The notes under the pieces are model-generated. The model had not been told where the DNA came from. It did no database searches and saw only the letters and a list, made by a program, of their open reading frames with translations. Source: an uncultured Nitrospira sp. (GTDB taxonomy: Bacteria > Nitrospirota > Nitrospiria > Nitrospirales > Nitrospiraceae). From it: a stretch of 39,648 nt of DNA. Position numbers and translations under genes: made by a program. Shown here piece after piece: positions 8,427 through 17,675 of this stretch (its first letter is position 1; every line of letters begins with the position of its first letter). The DNA lies in NCBI GenBank assembly GCA_902500745.1, contig CABVRS010000014.1, positions 1 to 39,648 on the forward strand, written 5' to 3'.

Positions 8427-10301
8427 ATGGTATCGACGAATTATCCAGAAACTGAATTTGGCGACCTTCATCGCAGACTTTTTGGGTTGCGTGTGGGGCT
8501 CTTATTGGTGGTGGGACTACTGGGCCTTCGCCTCTGGCATCTGCAAATTCTTGAAGGGCCATACTATCGAGACTTATCGGAAAACAATCGCACCAGACAG
8601 GTGCTGCTTGAGCCGGCTCGGGGCTTGATCTATGACCGGAATGGCATTCTCCTCGCCAATAATGTGTCAAGCTTCAGCCTCTATGTGACCTTGGAAGACG
8701 TGAAGGATCGCGAAGTCTTGATTCAGCAGCTTACTGGGCTGCTGGGATTGGACCCCACGCTTGTAAGAAAAAAGTTGGCGGTCAAAGGCAGCAAGCTGCT
8801 CCCACGCAAAATCAAGGACCGAATGACGCTACGTGATGCCACGCTCATTGAATCTCACCGTCTCGATATGCCCGGCGTCATGATTCAAGTGGAGTCGCAA
8901 CGCAACTATCCTGGTGGCCTGATTGCGGCGCACATTTTGGGTTACGTCGGAGAAGTTTCAGGGGATCAGCTTGAGAAGCCAGAATTTATCGATCTCCATC
9001 AGGGCAGCATCGTGGGACAATATGGAATTGAAAAATCCTATGATCGGCATATGCGAGGCATGGCTGGTCAGAAAAACGTGGAAGTCGACGCGGTGGGCCA
9101 CGAAAAGAAAGCTGCAGTGGTCGAAAAACCGCAGGCGGGGAACGATCTCTATCTCACCATCGACGTGCGACTTCAGAAGCTTGCTGAAGATCTATTGGGT
9201 GGCGAGCAAGGCGCCATCGTAGCACTCGATCCAACCAATGGTGACATTCTCGCTATGGCCAGTCGGCCGGCCTTTGACCCCAACATCCTGTCACGGGAAC
9301 TGACCGCGAAACAATGGGTCGAAATCGTCCAAGACGAAGGGCGTCCATTGAATAATCGTGCATCACAAGGGCAGTATCCCCCCGGGTCCACTTTCAAGAT
9401 CCCGATGGCGGTCGCTGCGCTGGAGACCAAGACGATGTCGCCGTCCAGTACGGTTCATTGTACCGGTGGGTATCAGTTCGGCAAGCGGCTCTATCGTGAC
9501 TGGAAGGTCGGCGGGCACGGGTACGTCGATCTACATGAGGCATTGGTCCATTCGTGCGACGTGTACTTTTATTCGATCGGTCAGCGCATGGGGATCGATG
9601 TGATCGCGGATTTTGGAAAAGACTTTGGGCTTGGACGGGCAACGGGTGTCGAGCTGCCGTCGGAACGAGCTGGGATCATGCCGTCTCCTGCCTGGAAGCA
9701 AAAGGTCAAGCACGAATCCTGGCTGCCGGGCGAAACCATTTCAGCAGCCATCGGGCAGGGCTTTGTGACGGTGACGCCCTTACAGATGGCCAGCATGATC
9801 GGGACCGTTGCAAACGATGGGGTCAACTATCGCCCACGTTTGGTCCAAGCGGTTATGGATCGAGCAACGGGCAATCTTCAAGAGTTGCCGGCTGTTCCCC
9901 GAGGGAAAATCAACGCAAAACCAGAGACGTTCCGTATCATCAAGGAGGCACTGGCTGACGTGGTCACGAAGGGAACCGCAACGAGAGCCAAGTCATCCAT
10001 TGTGACGATCGGAGGGAAGACGGGAACGGCTCAGGTGGCTGCACTTCGACAAGGGCCAGAGGAAAATATTCCCAAAAAGTTTCGCGATCATGCCTGGTTC
10101 GTGGCCTTTGCGCCGGTGGACTCACCGAGAATCGCCGTGGCCGTGTTGGGTGAGCATATGGGGCATGGTGGGGCGGCGGCGGCGCCGCTCGCGAAAGAAG
10201 TCATTGAAGCGTATATGAAACTGGCTTCACAGTCTCCCGTCGTCACATCGGGTTTGCCTGCTGTGAGTCGGCATGATGAGCGTTTCTTGACAGAGTCATG
10301 A
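8427..10301 (+). CDS. mrdA: Penicillin-binding protein 2 (elongasome transpeptidase)
   Basis: Crosslinks peptidoglycan during cell elongation, anchored in the inner membrane. From the ATG at 8427 (624 residues) there is one transmembrane helix (about 20-38), a pedestal domain starting with ARGLIYDRNG, and the transpeptidase domain with the active-site serine in PPGSTFK (Ser321), the second motif SCD (376-378) in VHSCDVYF, and the KTG motif in GGKTGTAQV. A GTG at 8400 would give a longer start overlapping mreD, but 8427 matches the family N-terminus. The stop overlaps the rodA start. Confidence 0.96.
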   Translation: MVSTNYPETEFGDLHRRLFGLRVGLLLVVGLLGLRLWHLQILEGPYYRDLSENNRTRQVLLEPARGLIYDRNGILLANNVSSFSLYVTLEDVKDREVLIQQLTGLLGLDPTLVRKKLAVKGSKLLPRKIKDRMTLRDATLIESHRLDMPGVMIQVESQRNYPGGLIAAHILGYVGEVSGDQLEKPEFIDLHQGSIVGQYGIEKSYDRHMRGMAGQKNVEVDAVGHEKKAAVVEKPQAGNDLYLTIDVRLQKLAEDLLGGEQGAIVALDPTNGDILAMASRPAFDPNILSRELTAKQWVEIVQDEGRPLNNRASQGQYPPGSTFKIPMAVAALETKTMSPSSTVHCTGGYQFGKRLYRDWKVGGHGYVDLHEALVHSCDVYFYSIGQRMGIDVIADFGKDFGLGRATGVELPSERAGIMPSPAWKQKVKHESWLPGETISAAIGQGFVTVTPLQMASMIGTVANDGVNYRPRLVQAVMDRATGNLQELPAVPRGKINAKPETFRIIKEALADVVTKGTATRAKSSIVTIGGKTGTAQVAALRQGPEENIPKKFRDHAWFVAFAPVDSPRIAVAVLGEHMGHGGAAAAPLAKEVIEAYMKLASQSPVVTSGLPAVSRHDERFLTES

Positions 10302-11419
10302 TTGAGCGATTGACTGAGCATCGCGGTCTCGACAGCTTCGACATTCGCTATGTCAGCCTGATTGTGGCTATTCTGGCGATCGGCGTATTGTCTATCTATA
10401 GCGTGACGCAGGGGCAGCACAATGGGCTCACTCCCTATTATCTCAAGCAGTTGATGTGGATTGGATTGGGGGCAGCCGCCTTCCTTGTCATGTGGGCGTC
10501 GGACTACCATCAGCTTGCCCGGTTCGCGTATCCAGCTTACGTCTTTATCCTGTTGATGTTGGTCTTTGTCCTCTTCGAAGGGCGAACGAGCAAAGGGGCA
10601 CAACGGTGGGTCGCATTGGGGCCGTTCGGTTTTCAGCCCTCTGAGTTTGCCAAGCTCATTCTCATCATGGTCTTGGCGCACTATTATTCGAAGGCTCCTC
10701 GTGTGGGATGGTTGCAGCGGGTCATCGTACCGGGACTCTTGGTGTTGCCTGGCCTTCTCCTTATCCTACGACAACCGGATCTAGGGAGCGGACTGAGCTT
10801 TGTCGCAATCTATGCAGCTATGCTTCTGATGGTCGGTGTTCGCTCGCAAGCGATTGGATTTATTCTATTATTTGGGATCATGCTCTTCCCTTTTGCCTGG
10901 GAGGGAGTATGGGGGTCCTTGCATGATTACCAGCGACAGCGCATTATGGCGTTCGTCGACCCAGGCTATGACCCAGGCGGGAAAGGTTATCACGCTCTGC
11001 AGTCAAGGATTGCCATCGGGTCCGGTCAGCTCTTAGGCAAGGGGCTCTATGGCGGGACGCAGAGCCAGCTCAAGTTTTTACCGGAAGGGCATACCGATTT
11101 CGTCTTTGCCGTCTTTGCCGAAGAATGGGGATTCCTTGGCGTCTTGGTCCTCCTGGGGTTGTTTGTCGGATTAATCTGGCTTTCGTTGGAGATCGCATCC
11201 AAAGCGAAGGATCAGCTGGGGGCGCTGCTGGCTGCGGGAATCGTGGCCATGCTCTGTTTCTGTGTCGTGATCAATATCGGTATGACGGCTGGAATGTTTC
11301 CGATCGTCGGCATACCCTTACCATTAGTGAGTTACGGTGGGAGCGCCACCATCATGACCATGGCATCATTGGGCTTACTCTTGAATGTCAAACGAAAGCG
11401 ATTGAGCCTGTTTTATTGA
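10298..11419 (+). CDS. rodA: Rod-shape-determining SEDS glycosyltransferase RodA
   Basis: A peptidoglycan polymerase that works with PBP2. The 373-residue protein has about ten membrane helices and the SEDS motifs: FQPSEFAKL, QPDLGSGLSF, the long periplasmic loop segment with YQRQRIMAFVDP, and the end block PLPLVSYGGSA. It overlaps mrdA by four bases (ATGA), so PBP2 and RodA are probably made in matched amounts. It closes the cell-shape cluster. Confidence 0.96.
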   Translation: MIERLTEHRGLDSFDIRYVSLIVAILAIGVLSIYSVTQGQHNGLTPYYLKQLMWIGLGAAAFLVMWASDYHQLARFAYPAYVFILLMLVFVLFEGRTSKGAQRWVALGPFGFQPSEFAKLILIMVLAHYYSKAPRVGWLQRVIVPGLLVLPGLLLILRQPDLGSGLSFVAIYAAMLLMVGVRSQAIGFILLFGIMLFPFAWEGVWGSLHDYQRQRIMAFVDPGYDPGGKGYHALQSRIAIGSGQLLGKGLYGGTQSQLKFLPEGHTDFVFAVFAEEWGFLGVLVLLGLFVGLIWLSLEIASKAKDQLGALLAAGIVAMLCFCVVINIGMTAGMFPIVGIPLPLVSYGGSATIMTMASLGLLLNVKRKRLSLFY

Positions 11420-11426
11420 GTGAACA

Positions 11427-11461
11427 CCGACAAGGCGGAGCGGTGCGTATCTGCCTGTCGG
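11427..11461 (+). other. Hairpin-forming sequence after rodA
   Basis: CCGACAAGGC at 11427-11436 can pair with GCCTGTCGG at 11453-11461 with a single bulged A. No T-run follows, so it is not a classical intrinsic terminator. It sits in the 160-bp gap between rodA and rng and could be a weak terminator or a processing site. Confidence 0.3.
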
Positions 11462-11579
11462 AGCATATACTACCGAGAGCCGACGAAAGGCACGGGTGGA
11501 GTGAACGTCGGACCTGAGCAGGGGCTTGCGTCCATCGCTCTCCCGGTCTCCCGGCGGTTTTCAGATCAAAGGAGTCAGT

Positions 11580-13088
11580 ATGGGAGTTGAGATTGCGATC
11601 ACAGTCGCGCGCGAGGAAACGCGCGTGGCGGTCCTCGATGGCGGGGTGGTCACCGATCTGTTCGGAGACCGCGCCAAGCATAAGGATTTTGTCGGAAATA
11701 TTTATAAGGGGCGAGTCGCCAAGGTGCTGCCGGGGATGCAGGCCGCCTTTGTCGATATCGGTCTGGAAAAAGCGGCGTTCATGCACGTCTCGGACCTCTT
11801 AGAGGATACAGACCCTAGCGACATGTTGGTTGAAGACGAAGAAGATGAAAAAGATTCGGACATGCTCAGGCCCAAGCGTCAGAGCGCCAAACCTATCGAA
11901 CAGCTTCTAAGTGAAGGCCAAGAGCTGATGGTACAGATCTCGAAGGGGCCGATCGGCACGAAGGGATCACGAGTCACGACCTATGTCTCGCTGCCTGGAC
12001 GCTACCTTGTTTTTATGCCGAACGTCGACCATATCGGAGTGTCGCGGCGTATTCCGCGCGATGAAGAGCGGGCCCGGTTGAAGGAGATCATGCGCCGAGT
12101 TCGACGCCAGGGCTATGGCTATATCGTGCGGACCGTCAGCGAAGGGGTGAAGGAGGACGAACTCAAATCCGACGTCGATTTTCTGCACGTGCTGTGGCAG
12201 GACGTGTTGACGAAACGGGAACAATTACCCGCTCCTGCGTTGTTGCATTCGGACTTAAGCCTCAGTTTCCGGGTCGTGAGGGACTTGTTCGGGAAAAAAG
12301 TTGATCGACTCTGGATCGATTCGCGGGAGGAATACGAGGCCATTCGGGGGTTTGTGCAGCGCTTTTCTCCCGAGCAAACGGCACGGATTCATTTCTACGA
12401 CAAGGAAGAGCCGTTGTTCGATCATTTGGGAGTCGAACAGGAAATCGTGCGCGCCATGAGCCGGAAGGTGTGGCTGAAATCAGGTGGCTATCTAGTCATC
12501 GATCACACCGAGGCCATGACGGTGATCGACGTGAATACCGGACGCTTCGTCGGGAAGCGCGATCAAGAAGAAACCATCGTGCGCAATAATCTCGAAGCGG
12601 CGAAAGAAGTCGCCTATCAGCTCAAATTGCGTGGAATCGGCGGCATTATTATCGTCGATTTTATCGATATGGAGCGGGAAAAGAATCGAGATCGTGTCTA
12701 CCATGCGCTGGTGGATGCCATGGCGTCAGACAAGGCCCGAACGAGGATTTCCAGAATCTCGGATCTTGGCTTGATCGAGATTTCTCGCGAGCGGGTTCGA
12801 GAGGACCTCTTGCGCTCACTATCAGAGCCGTGTCGCTACTGCGAAGGACGCGGATACACGAAGTCTCCGACAACCGTGGCGTACGAAATCTTTCGCGAGA
12901 TCCGGCGGATTGAACCCGCGTCAGATCAGCAGCGGATCATTGTGGGAGCCCATCCGACGGTGGCTGAATTGCTGCAAGATGAAGAACGCAATAGCATAGA
13001 AGTGCTGGAACGGGATTGTTCGGCCAAAATCATTATCACCCCGGATAATCAGTTACATCTTGAGCAGTACGATCTGGTCGTGCTCTAG
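11580..13088 (+). CDS. rng: Ribonuclease G / RNase E family endoribonuclease
   Basis: Cleaves single-stranded RNA, including 16S rRNA precursors. From the ATG at 11580, which has AAAGGAG 6 bp upstream, the product is 502 residues, typical for RNase G and much shorter than RNase E. An S1 domain (about 35-130, GNIYKGRVAKVLPGMQAAFVD) carries an acidic insert near residues 80-100 (DEEDEKDSD). The catalytic DNase-I-like domain has VIDVNTGRFVGK and IIIVDFIDM, whose aspartates bind magnesium, and the zinc-link is CRYCEGRG. There is no long C-terminal degradosome scaffold. Placement after the mre/rodA cluster repeats an arrangement known in many bacteria. Confidence 0.94.
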   Translation: MGVEIAITVAREETRVAVLDGGVVTDLFGDRAKHKDFVGNIYKGRVAKVLPGMQAAFVDIGLEKAAFMHVSDLLEDTDPSDMLVEDEEDEKDSDMLRPKRQSAKPIEQLLSEGQELMVQISKGPIGTKGSRVTTYVSLPGRYLVFMPNVDHIGVSRRIPRDEERARLKEIMRRVRRQGYGYIVRTVSEGVKEDELKSDVDFLHVLWQDVLTKREQLPAPALLHSDLSLSFRVVRDLFGKKVDRLWIDSREEYEAIRGFVQRFSPEQTARIHFYDKEEPLFDHLGVEQEIVRAMSRKVWLKSGGYLVIDHTEAMTVIDVNTGRFVGKRDQEETIVRNNLEAAKEVAYQLKLRGIGGIIIVDFIDMEREKNRDRVYHALVDAMASDKARTRISRISDLGLIEISRERVREDLLRSLSEPCRYCEGRGYTKSPTTVAYEIFREIRRIEPASDQQRIIVGAHPTVAELLQDEERNSIEVLERDCSAKIIITPDNQLHLEQYDLVVL

Positions 13089-13188
13089 GATTGTGTCGCA
13101 CCAGCCGTCATGGCCAGCCAGGAGAGTGGTTGGTGCGGTCTTCCCTTCCTGTTGAGGCGAATCTCCCTATCAGTTCAGTGAGATCCAG

Positions 13189-14307
13189 ATGGATGAAGCA
13201 TCATTGACTGCGTGGCTCACGCTCCAAGCCATTGACGGCGTCGGAGATCGTACGCTTCTGAAGCTGATACAGGCGTTTGGTTCGGCTGACGCCGCGCTTG
13301 CAGCGACTACGGATGAATTCATTCGCGTCGGGTGCAGCGTGGAATTGGCTGAATCCGTACGGCGAGGGCCCGATATCAGTACCTGTCGGCAGATTGATCG
13401 CCAAGTGAAGATCGTCAACTGCCTCAATATCCGAACGCTGACCGTGTTCGAGCCCTCCTATCCATCTCGGCTCAAAACCATTCCTGATCCACCGCCGCTG
13501 TTGTATATAAGTGGGACGCTAACCCCACAGGATGATGTCGCCGTGGCCATTGTGGGTGGGCGCCGAGCGACCGCTCCCGGTAGGATTCTCACCGAAGAAA
13601 TTGCCAAAGATCTCTCAGAGCGTGGGGTCACGATCATCAGCGGGTTAGCACGGGGGATCGATGCGGCTGCGCACCGAGGGGCGTTGGCGGCACAGGGGCG
13701 TACGATCGCCGTGTTGGGGTGCGGCATCGACCGAACCTACCCGTCTGAACATCAGGCTCTGCGTCGAAGCATCGAGTCGCATGGTGCCGTCATCTCGGAG
13801 CTGACGATCGGTGCGGCGCCGCACAGTCATCACTTTCCACGGAGGAATCGGATCATCAGCGGCCTTTCGTTGGGTGTACTGGTGAGCGAAGCCGCCATCA
13901 ACAGCGGCTCGCTTATTACGGCCAAGCTTGCCTTAGAACAAGGCCGCGAAGTGTTCGCCGTCCCAGGATCCATCAAGGAGGAAGCCTGTCGAGGTTCGAA
14001 CCGCCTCATCAAGGAGGGGGCCAAGCTTGTCGAGGGAGCACAAGATGTGCTCGATGAGATTGTTCCTCAAATCGATGCCCGTCAACGGGCCCGGATGACA
14101 CTTGATGCCGCACCGCTCGACACGAAGGCGCCGCTCAGGCAGGAAGATCTGTTGGTCTACGAGGCACTCTCGTATGAAGCGCAATCGATCGATTCCGTGA
14201 TCGAGCGCACGGGGTTGAGTGCTGCGCAGGTGTCGGCAATTCTCCTGTCGTTGGAACTGAACGGTCGAATTCGTCAACTGCCGGGGCAACAATACATTCG
14301 CCTGTAA
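13189..14307 (+). CDS. dprA: DNA-processing protein DprA
   Basis: Binds incoming single-stranded DNA during transformation and loads RecA. The 372-residue protein has an N-terminal helix-hairpin-helix/SAM-like region (about 10-70), the Rossmann-like DprA core with IVGGRRATAPGR, ISGLARGIDAAAHRGAL and AVLGCGIDRTYPSEH, and FPRRNRIISGLS, and a C-terminal winged-helix (DML1-like, about 310-370). The neighbour topA is a frequent partner of dprA. Whether the organism is transformable cannot be judged from this. Confidence 0.95.
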   Translation: MDEASLTAWLTLQAIDGVGDRTLLKLIQAFGSADAALAATTDEFIRVGCSVELAESVRRGPDISTCRQIDRQVKIVNCLNIRTLTVFEPSYPSRLKTIPDPPPLLYISGTLTPQDDVAVAIVGGRRATAPGRILTEEIAKDLSERGVTIISGLARGIDAAAHRGALAAQGRTIAVLGCGIDRTYPSEHQALRRSIESHGAVISELTIGAAPHSHHFPRRNRIISGLSLGVLVSEAAINSGSLITAKLALEQGREVFAVPGSIKEEACRGSNRLIKEGAKLVEGAQDVLDEIVPQIDARQRARMTLDAAPLDTKAPLRQEDLLVYEALSYEAQSIDSVIERTGLSAAQVSAILLSLELNGRIRQLPGQQYIRL

Positions 14308-14516
14308 CCGAATGTCCGAAGTCCTTTACAAACGTCAAGTCAGGTTGCATTGAGGAGTTCTCTCACCATAGATTCGGTGCGCAATCGAATCCATGTTCGT
14401 GAAAGTATGTATGGTTCCTCATCTCTTGACGATTGTCGCCGACTGCCATTCTAGTTGCACGAATCTTCAAGATTTGGTACGGATGGTAGACTTATCAGGA
14501 GCGAGACGGAGAACTC

Positions 14517-16856
14517 ATGGGAAAATCGCTGATCATTGTTGAGTCGCCGACGAAGGCCAGAACCATCACCAAGTATCTAGGTCGTGGCTATACCGTGATG
14601 GCATCGGTCGGTCATATCAAGGATTTACCCACGAGCAAGTTAGGCGTCGACCTCGAAAACGATTTCGAACCACAGTATGTCACGATCAAAGGGAAATCGA
14701 AGGTCCTGGCTGAGATCAAGAAGAAAGCGGAAGCGGCAGACAAGATATTCCTGGCGCCGGACCCCGATCGTGAAGGGGAAGCGATTGCCTGGCATCTCGA
14801 ACAAGAACTGCTCGGAAAATCGAAGAAGAAAAAGAAGGACAGCAAGATCTTTCGGGTCTTGTTCAACGAGATCACGGAGTCCGCGATCAAGCGGGCGCTC
14901 CAATCGCCCGGTGAGATCGACATGAAGCTGGTCAATGCCCAGCAGGCCCGTCGCATCCTGGATCGCATCGTCGGTTATCAAGGGAGCCAGTTGCTCTGGA
15001 ACAAGGTCCGTCGCGGACTCAGCATGGGACGTGTGCAGTCGGTGGCCATGCGGCTGATTTGTGAACGAGAAGCGGAACGGGAGGCATTCCGGGCTGAAGA
15101 GTACTGGTCGATTACGGCGCTCCTGGCTGGAACGAATCCACCGCCGTTTGACGCGAAGCTTCACAGCATCAACGGTGAAGAGGCGTCGATTGAGAACGGG
15201 GAGCAGGCCGGTCGAGTCGTCGCCGATATTCAGGGAAAGCCGTTTGTCGTGCAGTCGATTGAGCGGCGAGAGAAAAAGCGGAACCCTGTGGCGCCGTTCA
15301 TCACCAGCCGCCTCCAGCAGGAAGCTGCAAGGAAACTGCATTTTTCGCCGAAGAAAACGATGACGCTTGCGCAACAGCTCTACGAAGGGATCGAAATCGG
15401 AGCCGAAGGGGCGACCGGTCTGATCACCTATATGAGAACCGACTCGCCTCGGATCTCAAACGAGGCGACGGCCGATGCGCGTGAGGTGATTCAGTCACGC
15501 TTCGGTGCGAACTATCTCCCGGGCACGCCGAATGTCTACAAGACATCAAAAGCCGCGCAGGAGGCTCACGAGGCGATCCGACCGACTTCGGCGGCTCGCG
15601 ATCCTGACTCGATCCGTCAATACCTGGATCACGATCAATACAATCTCTATAAGTTGATTTGGAATCGATTCATTGCTTCGCAGATGGTGCCGGCTGTTTT
15701 GGATGTCACGCGAATCGATTCAGCACCGGTTGGCACGAAAGAGCGCTATATTTTTCGCTCGACCGGGACCGTCGTGAAGTTCCCTGGTCATACGATTGTG
15801 TACATGGAAGGGGTCGATAAGGAATTGCCGTCGCAGAAACCGAAGGCCGACCAGGAAGCGGACGACGACGAGCGTCAGTTGCCGGCATTGTCTGAAGGCG
15901 AACAGTTACGGTTGATCGAGCAGGAGGGCCAGACAGTACCAGGGATGTTGTCCAAGCAACATTTCACGCAGCCTCCGCCGCGATATAACGAAGCGCTCTT
16001 GATCAAGGAGTTGGAGGAGAAAGGCATCGGGCGGCCGTCGACGTATGCCGCCATTATTTCAACGATCCAGGACCGTAAGTACGTCGAGAAGACCGAAGGA
16101 CGGTTGGTGCCGACTGAAACAGGAAAAACCGTCAACGATTTCCTCATGAAGGGGTTCCCAGAGCTTATTAATGTGGATTTCACGTCACAGCTGGAAGAGC
16201 AACTGGACGAAGTAGAAGAGGGCAACAAGCAGTGGGTCACGGCGGTGCGCGATTTCTATACGCCGTTCACCAGAGAAATGGAACGGGCGAAGACGATTCC
16301 TGGGCCAAAAGATACGGTCGAACCACCGACCGACATTCCCTGCGAGAAGTGCGGCCGGATGTTGGAGATCAAGTGGGGACGAAACGGGAAATTCCTCGCC
16401 TGCCCAGCGTACAAAGATGATCCTCCCTGCAAGAATACCCAAAACTTCGAGAAGCTGCCGGACGGCACGATCAAAATCGTGCCCAAAGAGGACGTCACCA
16501 CCGATCAGGTTTGTGATAAATGCAGCAGCCCAATGGTGGTGAAAACCGGTCGCTTCGGCAAGTTTATCGCCTGTTCCGCCTATCCGCAGTGTAAGACCAC
16601 TAAGCCGTTGGCTTTGGGCGTGAAGTGTCCTCAGCCGGACTGTGGTGGTGATCTGGTGCAGAAGCGGACCAAGAAGGGCCGCTCATTTTTTGCTTGCAGT
16701 AAGTATCCCAAGTGCGAATATGCACTCTGGGATCGCCCGGTGCCAAAAGTCTGTCCCACCTGCCAGGCCCCATTCCTGGTGGAAAAAGTTAGTAAGCAGG
16801 ATGGACGGAGCGTGCAATGCCGCAATGAAGAGTGTGGCTATCGCGAAGCAGGGTAA
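14517..16856 (+). CDS. topA: DNA topoisomerase I
   Basis: A type IA enzyme that relaxes negative supercoils. The 779-residue protein starts with the Toprim domain (SLIIVESPTKARTI, acidic motif DPDREGEA at about 82-89). The catalytic tyrosine is Tyr305 in GLITYMRTDSPR. The C-terminus carries four Cys4-type zinc-ribbon modules from about residue 600, beginning CEKCG, CDKCS, CPQPDC and CPTC. The Toprim region contains a lysine-rich insert (about 101-110). The 209-bp gap to dprA holds no gene that I can see. Confidence 0.97.
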   Translation: MGKSLIIVESPTKARTITKYLGRGYTVMASVGHIKDLPTSKLGVDLENDFEPQYVTIKGKSKVLAEIKKKAEAADKIFLAPDPDREGEAIAWHLEQELLGKSKKKKKDSKIFRVLFNEITESAIKRALQSPGEIDMKLVNAQQARRILDRIVGYQGSQLLWNKVRRGLSMGRVQSVAMRLICEREAEREAFRAEEYWSITALLAGTNPPPFDAKLHSINGEEASIENGEQAGRVVADIQGKPFVVQSIERREKKRNPVAPFITSRLQQEAARKLHFSPKKTMTLAQQLYEGIEIGAEGATGLITYMRTDSPRISNEATADAREVIQSRFGANYLPGTPNVYKTSKAAQEAHEAIRPTSAARDPDSIRQYLDHDQYNLYKLIWNRFIASQMVPAVLDVTRIDSAPVGTKERYIFRSTGTVVKFPGHTIVYMEGVDKELPSQKPKADQEADDDERQLPALSEGEQLRLIEQEGQTVPGMLSKQHFTQPPPRYNEALLIKELEEKGIGRPSTYAAIISTIQDRKYVEKTEGRLVPTETGKTVNDFLMKGFPELINVDFTSQLEEQLDEVEEGNKQWVTAVRDFYTPFTREMERAKTIPGPKDTVEPPTDIPCEKCGRMLEIKWGRNGKFLACPAYKDDPPCKNTQNFEKLPDGTIKIVPKEDVTTDQVCDKCSSPMVVKTGRFGKFIACSAYPQCKTTKPLALGVKCPQPDCGGDLVQKRTKKGRSFFACSKYPKCEYALWDRPVPKVCPTCQAPFLVEKVSKQDGRSVQCRNEECGYREAG

Positions 16857-16943
16857 CGAGTTCCAGCTCCTTTTACTTGTGCACTTCCCGGCTATCAAAA
16901 TCCTCTGACCCGTCCTGCGTGAACCACCAGGCTGATAAAAGCG

Positions 16944-16971
16944 TTTTTCAGTACACGTAGGTGTGTATACT
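16944..16971 (+). promoter_or_regulatory. Possible promoter for the PagL-like gene
   Basis: A good -10 box, TATACT, lies at 16966-16971, with a T-rich weak -35 (TTTTTC, 16944-16949) 16 bp upstream. It is about 50 bp before the gene start, in a gap otherwise empty of features. The -35 match is poor. Confidence 0.35.
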
Positions 16972-17020
16972 ACCGCATGCCTTCCCCCTTCATTGAAGCA
17001 CCACCTGCGTTAGTACACAT

Positions 17021-17635
17021 GTGGGACTCATGATGCGCATGAGCCACGTGTGCGCCATGGTGCTCATCTGCACGAGTTTGGCCTGGTTGTCGCCAGGCAT
17101 GGCAGAGGAGACCGCTTCGACATGGGTTGGCAGGCAGACAGTCGGCGTCATCGTCGGCGGAATGTTGCCGGTGAGAGTGATGGATACGCAATCGTCCAAG
17201 CTGAACGGAGTGGCCGTGCATCCATCGTGGCAGATCGCGTTGACTGATCCAATTGGGCATGCGTGGTGGAGTGGCTCAGTCGCTCTGGGGGTTGAAGCGG
17301 CCTTCTTGGGGATTGCGGAGCCGACCAGCGCATACGGCATCGGATTCACACCGAAACTGATGTATACGTTTACCTCATTCGGTCGACTGAAGCCTTATGT
17401 CGAAGGCGGTGGTGGCCCTCTCTGGACGAATTTTGACAGCCGGGTTCCCGAGCAAGGATCGGATTTCAATTTTCTCGTCTGGGGCGGGACGGGTGTGAAC
17501 TGTGACCTGACCACTCAATGGGCCCTCAATGTGGGCGTCCGCTTCAGTCACATCTCCAATGCCGGCACCGATAGCCCGAACGGTGGAGTCAATTACCTGC
17601 TGCCATTTCTCGGAGTGACGGCAAAACTCTTCTGA
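17021..17635 (+). CDS. PagL-like acyloxyacyl hydrolase (outer-membrane lipid A 3-O-deacylase)
   Basis: A 204-residue outer-membrane beta-barrel protein. A signal peptide (about 1-28, ending SPGMAEE) is followed by alternating hydrophobic strands. Near the C-terminus is RFSHISNAGTDSPNGGVN, matching the PagL catalytic histidine-serine motif (HxSNA...PN), and the protein ends in a barrel-closing phenylalanine (TAKLF). PagL removes the 3-O acyl chain of lipid A, modifying the outer leaflet. The GTG at 17021 or ATGs at 17030-17040 could be the start. Activity is inferred from the motif. Confidence 0.78.
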   Translation: MGLMMRMSHVCAMVLICTSLAWLSPGMAEETASTWVGRQTVGVIVGGMLPVRVMDTQSSKLNGVAVHPSWQIALTDPIGHAWWSGSVALGVEAAFLGIAEPTSAYGIGFTPKLMYTFTSFGRLKPYVEGGGGPLWTNFDSRVPEQGSDFNFLVWGGTGVNCDLTTQWALNVGVRFSHISNAGTDSPNGGVNYLLPFLGVTAKLF

Positions 17636-17675
17636 GAGAAGATTCAGGTAACCCATTGGACCGTCTACAAATCGT

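Noticed and set aside
13990..14002. GGTTCGAACC-like T-loop motif suggesting a tRNA
   Set aside because: It lies inside dprA, encodes the conserved GSNRLI segment, and no acceptor or anticodon stems flank it.
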